Of a DNA stretch of 11,141 nt, positions 1 to 6,501 are shown piece after piece. This DNA comes from an uncultured delta proteobacterium. GTDB lineage: Bacteria; Myxococcota_A; Polyangia; Polyangiales; Ga0077539. The position numbers and the translations under genes are program-made. Positions within the stretch are counted from its first letter, which is position 1. Each line of letters starts with the position of its first letter. Under the pieces are notes generated by a model, which made no database searches, was not told the origin of the DNA, and saw only the letters and a program-made list of their open reading frames with translations. Where the stretch lies: positions 1 through 11,141 of the forward strand of contig CAIOSS010000075.1 in the NCBI GenBank assembly GCA_903860995.1. Reading direction: 5' to 3'.

Positions 1-123
1 CAGAAAATATGAAGGACATGAGCCCAGAGGACAGCAGGAGATCCAGAGGGTGCGGCTCTTCTCGCGTAACGCGGCGATGAACATCGTTGCGTAGTCGGTG
101 TGTCGCACGCTGCGCACGCGTAC
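1..123. other. Left edge, no supportable gene
   Basis: There is no confident gene here. One plus-strand frame is open from base 2 to a TAG at 92-94 and could be the last 30 codons of a gene entering from the left. A minus-strand frame is also open across the whole stretch. Neither peptide was recognised. The piece ends exactly where the left inverted repeat of the IS66-like element begins. Confidence 0.4.
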
Positions 124-141
124 CTGTTTAGCTCAATGAGG
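124..141 (+). repeat. IS66-like left terminal inverted repeat
   Basis: The sequence CTGTTTAGCTCAATGAGG is the exact reverse complement of 1138-1155. The match ends sharply after 18 bases. The outermost base pair (C/G) may be chance, in which case the repeat is 17 bp starting with TGTTTAGC. Confidence 0.85.
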
Positions 142-230
142 CGCGCGTCCCGGTGCGCGACCGCGCGCCCGCCGGCGGCTCGCTCACGACGCACTTGTTT
201 CTTCGGCGCGAGGAGAGTTGTACTCGTGGC

Positions 231-1151
231 GTGACCGACGCTGAGCACATCGCCGAGTTGGAGGAGCAGCTTCGCCAGCGCGACGCGAGGATCGCGAAGC
301 TCGAGCGCACGGTCGACGAGCTGCGCAAGGTGATCGACGCGTGGAAGCGCGGCCATCGCGTCCGTCCTGGCGGCAAGACCCTCGGCCAGACGAAGAAGCC
401 GCTCGAGCGCCAGGGATGGACCGTCTCGCGCGGGCGGATCCAAGAGATCCTGCACCGCAGTGCGGAGGTGCTCGCGGCGGGTCCCGCGGCGCTCAGGGCC
501 GCGATCCCGACGGCGGCGGTCGCGTGGGCCGATGAGAGCGCGCCCAAGGTCGACGGCGCGTCGGGCTGCCTGTGGCTCGTGATGACCCCGCAGGTGGTGC
601 TCTACGAGGCCGATCGCTCGCGCGGTCAGGAGGTCGCGCAGCGGCTGTTCAAGGGCTTCACGGGCACGCTGCACCCGGACTTCTACTCGGTCTACTGGAC
701 GCTCGCGGGAGTCGCTCACGCGCCCTGCGGGACCCACCTCTGCCGCACCGCGCGGGCGACCAGGGGTGACCTGAAGACGCTGGCGACGGACGCGGATCTC
801 GATGAGAACGCGGACGTCGCACGCCTCCAGCGCCGCATCGTGCGGCACCTGCCCGAGTTGGTGACGTTCATCACGAACCCCGATCTGGAAGGCACGAACA
901 ACCGGGTGGAATGGGAGTTTCGCCCGCACGCCATCGCGCGTCATCGCTCGGGGGGCGCCCGGTCCGACGCGGGGGCAAAGACCTACGCGATCAACCTCTC
1001 GGTCGCGCGAACGGTTCACCTTCACGGCGGCGACTTCATCGACACCTTCAAACGGGCGCGCATCGCCTTCCACGAGGGCGGTGACCTCCCGATGATCTTC
1101 CCCGGCCCGGCCCGCGACGCCCGCCAGGTCGGCGCCTCCTCATTGAGCTAA
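231..1151 (+). CDS. IS66-family transposase, internally shortened
   Basis: DDE transposase of the IS66 family, cutting and joining element ends. Start GTG 231 is preferred: it follows an AGGAG at 211-215 and opens directly into the family's N-terminal coiled coil. An upstream in-frame GTG at 153 is possible and is used here for residue numbers. The coiled coil (about 31-62) and the AWKRGH motif (63-68) are followed almost directly by the SRGRIQEILHRSAEVL region (92-107). The usual zinc-finger block and central helical part are therefore missing. A second contraction follows the CGTHLCRTAR motif (192-201). The catalytic acids appear to be kept: D127 (ADES), D176 (HPDFYSVY) and E253 (TNNRVE). 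Family length is usually 450-530 aa; this is 307-332 aa with no frameshift. Activity is doubtful because DNA-binding parts are lost. The family call is firm; the missing parts are judged from memory of the family, not an alignment. Confidence 0.8.
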   Translation: MTDAEHIAELEEQLRQRDARIAKLERTVDELRKVIDAWKRGHRVRPGGKTLGQTKKPLERQGWTVSRGRIQEILHRSAEVLAAGPAALRAAIPTAAVAWADESAPKVDGASGCLWLVMTPQVVLYEADRSRGQEVAQRLFKGFTGTLHPDFYSVYWTLAGVAHAPCGTHLCRTARATRGDLKTLATDADLDENADVARLQRRIVRHLPELVTFITNPDLEGTNNRVEWEFRPHAIARHRSGGARSDAGAKTYAINLSVARTVHLHGGDFIDTFKRARIAFHEGGDLPMIFPGPARDARQVGASSLS

Positions 1152-1155
1152 ACAG
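1138..1155 (-). repeat. IS66-like right terminal inverted repeat
   Basis: The sequence CCTCATTGAGCTAAACAG is an 18/18 inverted match to the left end at 124-141. The transposase stop codon TAA (1149-1151) lies inside this repeat, so the coding region runs to the very tip of the element. Confidence 0.85.
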
Positions 1156-1167
1156 TCACGGGTGGTC

Positions 1168-4100
1168 ATGCTGAAACGCTGGTGGAACCAACTGATCGCG
1201 ATCGGGATTGACGGGCAGACGCCCGCTCCCGAGACGCGGCAGATTGTGTTCATGAACGCCGTTGTGCTGCTGGTGCTCGTCCTCGTCGTCCAGAACCTCG
1301 GACTTGGTCTGGCCTACCGGGCACCGCCGTTGTTGACACTGGTATTCGTGGCGCACGGGCTGTTCATTGGCGTTGTTTTGCTATGGAACAAGTTGAAGCT
1401 CTATCTGCTTGCCAGGGTCTGGTGGGCCGTCTTCGCGACCATATTCTTGAGTGCCTATCAGGTGCTCATGGGCACTGAATCGCGCTGGGATGTATTCCTG
1501 GTCGTTTGCGTGTTCGTGCAGTGTTTGACGTTCCCGGCCGAGCAGTTTCGGTGGATGTGTGCGACGATGGCCTTCACTGGAATCTGCTTCTTCGGTGTCG
1601 ACTTCGCCCTGCCGGTGCCACCGAATGGCCTGATGCCCAACCTGCCCGCGGACTATTGGGCCGTCGGAACGGCGTGCAACCTGGTGGGGTTCCTGTTTTG
1701 CGGCATCAGCATGGGTGGGGTGGCCTTCCAGGTGAGCAACCGTGCAGAGCGCAATCTAGCCCTCGCTGCAATCGAGAAGACCCATCTGTTCCAGGAGGCG
1801 CAGGAGGCGCTGGAGCAGCAGAAGTTGTCGACTGCGGTCCTGGGAGTCATCAGCAGGTCGGTGTCCGATGCTCAGCCGGTATTCGATGCCATCTGCGAGG
1901 CGATGCAGAAGCTATTGCCAGGCTCCGAACTGGCGATCGCCTCGGTCGACGACGGCGAAGGCGACCGCGTCCACTGGCGGGCCGGCAGCGGTCAGCGCGC
2001 AGAAGCCCTGCGCAGTATGTTCCCGCGTCCGGCGCCGAAAGGCGACCTGATCAGCGGTGAGCCTTCGTACTGGCCGGATGTGCTGCGGAGCGAGGGCGTG
2101 CCGGAGACGATCCGCGCGGGCGTTCAAGTGATGGGAGGCAACGCCTCGATGCTCAGTGCCGCCATGGTCTCCCAGGGCCGCGTGCTGGGGGCCATTGCGG
2201 CCCTGCGCATGGACATGCGCCCGTTCACACCCAAGGAAATCTACCTGCTCAAGGCATTCGCCGATCAGGCGGTGATTGCGATCCAGAACGCGCGGCTGTT
2301 CAACGAGTCGAAAGAAGCGCGCGCCGAAGCCGAGGCGGCGCGGATTCAAGCGGAAGCTGCCAATCAGCACAAGAGCGACTTCCTGGCCAACATGAGCCAC
2401 GAGATTCGAACGCCCATGAATGCCATCATTGGCATGAGCTACCTGGCGCTCGGGACGCCGCTCGACGCACAGCAGCGTGACTACGTGCAGAAGATCCAAC
2501 AGTCGGGCCAGCACCTGCTGGGCATCATCGACGACGTGCTGGACTTCAGCAAGGTCGAGGCCGGCATGCTGCAGATCGAAGCCAGCGGCCTGCTGCTGGA
2601 AAGGCTGCTGAATGATGTGGCCACGCTGATTAGCGAGAAGGCCGCGCACAAGCAACTGGAGTTCGTGATTGACGTGGCCGCGGATGTGCCCGACGCGCTG
2701 CTGGGCGACGCGCTGAGGCTGCGCCAGATCTTGATCAACTTTGCCAACAACGCTGTCAAGTTCACTGAAGCAGGTGAAGTGGCGATCGAAGTGCGGGTTT
2801 CGGAGAGAACAGACCAGGACGTGCTGCTGCACTTTGCCGTCACCGACACCGGCATTGGACTCACCGACGAGCAGATCGGGCGTCTGTTCCAGAGCTTTCA
2901 GCAGGCCGACACCTCGACCACGCGCAAGTACGGAGGCACCGGGCTGGGGTTGGCCATCTCCAAGCAGTTGGCGGAGCGGATGGGTGGCGCCGTGGGTGTG
3001 CAAAGCGAGGTGGGCAAAGGTTCGACCTTCTGGTTTACCGCCCGCCTCGGGATTGACGGCGCGACGCAGTCTGCGCACAAGCCGCGCCCGGACCTGCGCG
3101 GAAAGCGGGTGCTGATCGTCGACGACAACGATCATGCCCGCACCGTGCTGCACGGCATGCTGAGTCGCATGGGCTTTGAAGCAACGCAGGCGGACTCCGG
3201 CCAGGCGGCGCTCGACGCGCTGAATGCCAGTGCCACACCCTTCGATGCGGTGCTTCTGGACTGGCAGATGCCGGGGATGAACGGACTGCAAGCGGCGCAG
3301 AAAATACGCGACCGGGCGCCGGCCGGCCCCCGCCTGGCGATGGTCACTGCGTACTCGCGCGATGATCTGCTCCGGCAGGCCAACGCCCTCGGCATCACGG
3401 AGGTGCTGGGCAAACCCATGAGCCCCTCGACCTTGTTTGATTCGCTCATGCGACTGATGGGCGAAGACCAGAGCCTTGGTGCGACCAACGCGATCGCACA
3501 CACCGCCGGCGGCGCGGGCTTCCAGGGGATCCAAGGTCAAATGGGTCTGCAGGGGCTGCGCGTGTTGCTGGCCGAAGACAATGCGCTGAACCAGCAGGTG
3601 GCCTCCGAGCTACTGGCCGATGTCGGTGTGCAGGTGCAAGTCGCAGCCAACGGGCGCATTGCCGTAGAGATGGCCATGCAGCATCGCTTTGACGCGATCC
3701 TGATGGACATGCAGATGCCGGTGATGGATGGAATCGCTGCCACGCAGGCCATCAAGGCATGGCCGGACGCGAGCGGCACTCCCATCATCGCCATGACCGC
3801 CAACGCCATGGAGGCGGACCGCAGGCGCTGCCTGGAGGCTGGCATGGTGGACTTTGTGGCCAAGCCGATTGAGCCGGGGCGACTCTTCAAGATGTTGCTT
3901 CACTGGAGCCGCAAGGGCGACACTTCCGGCGCATCGCGGGCGTTGGCCATCAAACCAGACGCCATCGCGCGACCCGTTGCCGCACACCCGGCAATTCTTC
4001 CCGCGTCCATCGACGGTCTGGACCTGCAAGGCGGGCTGCGCCGCGTCCTGGGCCGCGAGGATCGGTACCTCGAACTGCTCAAGAACTTCGTGCGCGATCA

Positions 4101-4569
4101 AAGTGATGCATGCGAACGGATCGAGCAGGCCCTGGCCGAGGGCAACCAGGCGCAGGCAGCACGCGCGGTCCACACTCTCAATGGACTGGCCGGTACCATT
4201 GGCGCCCATGGGTTGCGTGATGCGGCACAGCAGTTGGAAAGCGGCATTCACAGTCCACAGGCCAGCCGCTACCTCCCGGAGTTGGCGCATCGTCTGCGGG
4301 CGCTGGTGGCGGCATTGCAGCCGGTGATCGCCCGGGACCCGGTCGCGCACCGAGCGGCGCCCGCGGCGGACCCAACCGCTCCGCGCAAGGCCGTCGATCG
4401 GCTCGTGCAACTCTTGCGCGATGACGATGCGAATGCGCAGAGGCATTTCTCAGAGCACGAGGGGCTGCTGCGCGTCGTCCTTGGCGAGCATTTCACCCAC
4501 GTCCAGCATGCCGTCAATTCCCTTGCGCTCGATGAAGCGCTCGAAGTCATGGAGGCGATCTCAACATGA
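1168..4569 (+). CDS. Hybrid histidine kinase: TM-GAF-HisKA-HATPase-REC-REC-Hpt
   Basis: Membrane sensor kinase of the BarA/tripartite type. Numbering is from ATG 1168 (MLKRWW); a GTG at 1162 in frame would add two residues. About six hydrophobic helices lie between 26 and 190, then a GAF-like domain (225-376), a short linker helix, and HisKA with phospho-acceptor H411 in SHEIRTPMN. The HATPase has N-box N527/N528, G1 DTGIG 560-564 and G2 GGTGLGLAIS 589-598. REC1 has acidic pair D652/D653, D698, T727 and K749. REC2 has E803/D804, D847, T877 and K899. Hpt H1002 sits in HTLNGLAG, with Asn where Lys is usual. A helical tail follows (about 1058-1133). Every phosphorelay residue is otherwise present, so a His-Asp-His relay to the next gene's receiver is likely. 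The ligand is unknown. The sequence style recalls Burkholderiales and differs from the myxobacterial flanks. The upstream IS leaves no obvious private promoter. Confidence 0.95.
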   Translation: MLKRWWNQLIAIGIDGQTPAPETRQIVFMNAVVLLVLVLVVQNLGLGLAYRAPPLLTLVFVAHGLFIGVVLLWNKLKLYLLARVWWAVFATIFLSAYQVLMGTESRWDVFLVVCVFVQCLTFPAEQFRWMCATMAFTGICFFGVDFALPVPPNGLMPNLPADYWAVGTACNLVGFLFCGISMGGVAFQVSNRAERNLALAAIEKTHLFQEAQEALEQQKLSTAVLGVISRSVSDAQPVFDAICEAMQKLLPGSELAIASVDDGEGDRVHWRAGSGQRAEALRSMFPRPAPKGDLISGEPSYWPDVLRSEGVPETIRAGVQVMGGNASMLSAAMVSQGRVLGAIAALRMDMRPFTPKEIYLLKAFADQAVIAIQNARLFNESKEARAEAEAARIQAEAANQHKSDFLANMSHEIRTPMNAIIGMSYLALGTPLDAQQRDYVQKIQQSGQHLLGIIDDVLDFSKVEAGMLQIEASGLLLERLLNDVATLISEKAAHKQLEFVIDVAADVPDALLGDALRLRQILINFANNAVKFTEAGEVAIEVRVSERTDQDVLLHFAVTDTGIGLTDEQIGRLFQSFQQADTSTTRKYGGTGLGLAISKQLAERMGGAVGVQSEVGKGSTFWFTARLGIDGATQSAHKPRPDLRGKRVLIVDDNDHARTVLHGMLSRMGFEATQADSGQAALDALNASATPFDAVLLDWQMPGMNGLQAAQKIRDRAPAGPRLAMVTAYSRDDLLRQANALGITEVLGKPMSPSTLFDSLMRLMGEDQSLGATNAIAHTAGGAGFQGIQGQMGLQGLRVLLAEDNALNQQVASELLADVGVQVQVAANGRIAVEMAMQHRFDAILMDMQMPVMDGIAATQAIKAWPDASGTPIIAMTANAMEADRRRCLEAGMVDFVAKPIEPGRLFKMLLHWSRKGDTSGASRALAIKPDAIARPVAAHPAILPASIDGLDLQGGLRRVLGREDRYLELLKNFVRDQSDACERIEQALAEGNQAQAARAVHTLNGLAGTIGAHGLRDAAQQLESGIHSPQASRYLPELAHRLRALVAALQPVIARDPVAHRAAPAADPTAPRKAVDRLVQLLRDDDANAQRHFSEHEGLLRVVLGEHFTHVQHAVNSLALDEALEVMEAIST
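4551..4555 (+). promoter_or_regulatory. Ribosome binding site for the HD-GYP gene
   Basis: GGAGG inside the 3' end of the kinase gene, 10 bases before the ATG at 4566. With the ATGA overlap it supports coupled translation and fixes the start of the second gene. Confidence 0.7.
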
Positions 4570-5693
4570 GCGAAGATGTGCGAAGCACCAAGGATTTCAT
4601 CGTTCTGGTGGTGGACGACACCGCCGCCAACCTGATGCTGATGAATGATCTGCTGCAACCTTTCTATACAGTCAAAGTGGCGTCGAGCGGCGCGCGGGCG
4701 CTGAAGATTGCCAGCTCCAGCCCCCCACCCGACCTGGTGCTACTTGACATCATGATGCCGGAAATGGACGGCTACGAAGTGTGCCGCCAGCTGAAGAGCA
4801 ACCCGGCCACACGGGACATGCCCGTGATTTTCCTGACGGCAAAGGCTGAAATCAGCGACGAGCAGATGGGCTTCGAACTGGGGGCGGTGGACTACATCCC
4901 CAAGCCTATCAGTCCGCCAGTCGTCCTGGCGCGGGTCAAGACCCACCTCACACTCAAATCCTCCGCGGACTTCTTGAAAGACAAGAACGTCTTTTTGGAG
5001 CAGGAAGTGGCTCGCCGCACAGAGCAGCTGCAGGAAATTCAGGACGTCGCCATCCTGACCATGGCCTCGCTGGCCGAAACCCGCGATAACGAGACTGGCA
5101 ACCACATCATTCGCACGCAGCACTATGTCAAGCTGCTCGCGGAGCAGCTTCGCGAGCACCCTCGCTTCGCCCATCACCTGGACGACGCCACGATCAACCT
5201 TCTGTTCAAGTCAGCGCCGCTGCACGATATTGGAAAAGTAGGTATTCCGGACAGCATTCTGCTCAAGCCCGGCAAGCTGACACCGGAAGAGTTCGAGGTC
5301 ATGAAGACGCACACGACGCTAGGCAAGGTGGCCATCGAGAGTGCAGAATTGCGCCTGGGCAAGAGCGTGCCTTTTTTGCGCTACGCCAAGGAGATTGCAC
5401 ACTCACACCAGGAGAAATGGGACGGCTCGGGCTACCCCGAGGGGCTCGCCGGGGATGCCATTCCCGTTTCTGCTCGACTGATGGCGGTCGCCGATGTGTA
5501 TGACGCCCTGATCAGCCGCAGGGTCTACAAGCCACCATTCACGCACGAAGCTGCCATGGTCATCATCGAAGCGGGGCGCGGCCGGCACTTTGATCCGGAC
5601 ATCGTGGATGCGTTTGTATCCATTCAATGGCAATGTCATGAAATTGCCCTACGGCACGCCAACACAGATGAAGAGCTGGCAAAGCATTCATAG
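4566..5693 (+). CDS. Response regulator with HD-GYP phosphodiesterase domain
   Basis: Cytoplasmic output protein of the preceding kinase, 375 aa. HD-GYP enzymes of this class hydrolyse cyclic-di-GMP to pGpG or GMP. The receiver domain (about 11-128) has D17/D18, phospho-acceptor D61 in LVLLDIMMPEMDG, T91 and K113. A charged linker helix (132-160) leads into the HD-GYP domain (about 160-365). Metal and catalytic motifs are intact: E171 and H180 in ETRDNETGNH, HD at 220-221 (LHDIGK), H249, H279 and H281, GSGYPEG at 287-293, and D310. The start codon overlaps the kinase stop as ATGA, and a GGAGG lies 10 bases upstream, so the two are co-translated. Inference: the hybrid kinase passes phosphate through its Hpt to D61 and thereby sets phosphodiesterase activity. 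The protein resembles the common RpfG-type regulators, although RpfG partners an RpfC kinase of different sensor design. No terminator hairpin with a T-run was seen after the TAG. Confidence 0.95.
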   Translation: MSEDVRSTKDFIVLVVDDTAANLMLMNDLLQPFYTVKVASSGARALKIASSSPPPDLVLLDIMMPEMDGYEVCRQLKSNPATRDMPVIFLTAKAEISDEQMGFELGAVDYIPKPISPPVVLARVKTHLTLKSSADFLKDKNVFLEQEVARRTEQLQEIQDVAILTMASLAETRDNETGNHIIRTQHYVKLLAEQLREHPRFAHHLDDATINLLFKSAPLHDIGKVGIPDSILLKPGKLTPEEFEVMKTHTTLGKVAIESAELRLGKSVPFLRYAKEIAHSHQEKWDGSGYPEGLAGDAIPVSARLMAVADVYDALISRRVYKPPFTHEAAMVIIEAGRGRHFDPDIVDAFVSIQWQCHEIALRHANTDEELAKHS

Positions 5694-5868
5694 CTGATGA
5701 TTGCGATTGCCCCCGGAGCTGACCGCGGACCGTACCCGCTCCGCCAACCCCGTAGTCCGCGCATCCCACGCCCCGCGGTACGCGCATGCGCATGGCAGAC
5801 ACCGTCGGCATCGTGGTTCGCCGCACCCATCCCGAGTCGGCGCGGCTCGTTCGGAGGTGGCAGCGCTG
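5694..5868. other. Non-coding stretch with possible Uma2 3' debris
   Basis: Nothing intact is present. On the minus strand the Uma2 frame stays open here, but the peptide no longer matches the family (the expected GVRHLWLVDP-type strand is not visible in any frame). A 10-bp palindrome GCGCATGCGC sits at 5782-5791, with no other sign of function. Confidence 0.4.
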
Positions 5869-6058
5869 TGGCCAGTCGGCGCGCGCGCTCGGTGAGGCGC
5901 TCGGTCGAGGGAGAGAGCACCTCGCAGCACCAGTCGGGCGCGAGCGTGAGGGCGTCGCTCTCGTCGAGGAAATCGGGCGGCAGGCGCTCGCGTCGCCACC
6001 CCGCGATGTCGGGCACGAGGACGTCCGGGTGCGGTCCGAGACGCAGTTCGGGCTCCGC
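5869..6058 (-). pseudogene. Uma2-family PD-(D/E)xK nuclease, broken at both ends
   Basis: Roughly 63 codons on the minus strand match the core of Uma2 (DUF820) proteins, common in myxobacteria, cyanobacteria and actinobacteria. The recognised string begins AEPELRLGPHPDVLVPD and continues AGWRRERLP, LAPDW, EVLSPSTE. The family's putative catalytic acids are there (D in VLVPD, codon at 6008-6010; E in CEVLSPST, codon 5921-5923). The N-terminal half of a usual protein of about 190 aa is missing and is replaced at 6058-6061 by the dispersed repeat, which happens to continue in frame. The C-terminal part after STERLTERARR is unrecognisable. The open frame on this strand (6463 down to 5636) is therefore a fusion of unrelated pieces, not a real gene. 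The Uma2 call is from memory of conserved motifs and is fairly secure; its function here is lost. Confidence 0.7.
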
Positions 6059-6201
6059 CAGGGCCCATAGGAAATCCAACGGGGCAGCGTCGCTGGCGGG
6101 CATCCGCTCCAGGCGACCGATCACCCGAAGCACCCGCGCTCGCTCTACCCTCACCAGGAACTCTCCGGGATGCCCTGCACGCCGCAGCTCCCATCGGGCC
6201 C
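6058..6201 (+). repeat. Dispersed direct repeat, copy 1
   Basis: These 144 bases are nearly identical to 10998-11141 at a constant offset of 4940. By eye there are five mismatches: 6061, 6094 and three within 6177-6180. The left edge is sharp: upstream of CCA at 6058-6060 the two copies diverge at once. The right edge of the similarity cannot be set because copy 2 is cut by the window end. One minus-strand frame is open in both copies (peptide containing FLVRVERARVLRVIGRLER and DAAPLDFLWAL), but I do not recognise it. The repeat abuts the truncated 5' side of the Uma2 remnant. Confidence 0.9.
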
Positions 6202-6501
6202 GGTACGGAGCTCGCTGGCTGGCCGTCGAGGTCGGGCGCGCGGTTGATGCCGGGGTGTTCCCGGCGAACCCGGGGTGGGCGTGCGCGGGGTGCGAACATG
6301 CGAGGGCGTGCGCCGCGGGGGAGGTGAAGCGGGCGGCGTAGGAGGACAGGACGGGTGGGCGCCGGTGCAACGGAGACGTTGCGCTGGCGGTCCACCACCG
6401 CTTCCTTCTTTCGGCCGGACATCGCTGAAACATAAGCCCCGGCGATCGGCTCAGCGTAGGCACGCGGGCGGTGTCGCTGTAGCATCCCCGCCCACCGGGT
6501 C
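6202..6501. other. Intergenic region before the kinase, no gene seen
   Basis: These 300 very GC-rich bases hold no recognisable gene on either strand. Part may be the continuation of the dispersed repeat. A weak TAGCAT at 6480-6485 could serve as a -10 element for the kinase, which would leave a leader of only about 10 bases, but no -35 partner is convincing. Confidence 0.4.

Larger units (their letters stand above)
124..1155 (+). mobile_element. IS66-family insertion sequence, short derivative
   Basis: This is a unit of about 1.03 kb bounded by 18-bp perfect inverted repeats (124-141 and 1138-1155) that contains one IS66-type transposase gene. Full IS66 elements are usually 2-3 kb and often carry accessory genes tnpA and tnpB. 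Those are absent, but the single-gene IS66 subgroup also lacks them. The 8 bases outside each end (116-123 and 1156-1163) do not match, so the 8-bp target duplication expected for IS66 is not seen. This suggests an old insertion, a rearranged flank or a recombination product. The right end lies 12 bases before the histidine kinase ATG. Confidence 0.75.

Noticed and set aside
115..1165. CACGCGTAC / CACGGGTGG as a degenerate target duplication of the IS
   Set aside because: Only 6 of 9 positions match, and the spacing to the inverted repeats differs by one base on the two sides. An 8-bp direct repeat is not present.
1912..3540. 542-codon minus-strand open frame
   Set aside because: It lies wholly opposite the histidine kinase domains, whose catalytic motifs are unmistakable. 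The antisense peptide is His/Arg/Gln-rich with no recognisable motif, as expected of a high-GC shadow frame.
5782..5791. GCGCATGCGC palindrome as an operator or hairpin
   Set aside because: A 10-bp GC-rich palindrome is expected by chance in a window of this composition, and no second copy or adjacent promoter was found.
5636..6463. Two long overlapping minus-strand open frames across the debris region (this one and 5688-6503)
   Set aside because: One is a chance fusion of the 3' complement of the HD-GYP gene, Uma2 debris, the dispersed repeat and non-coding sequence. The other is Arg/Ala/Pro-rich shadow. Neither has a uniform protein-like composition.
6480..6485. TAGCAT as a kinase promoter -10 element
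   Set aside because: There is no matching -35 at 16-18 bases, and such hexamers are common by chance. It is too weak to list as a promoter.
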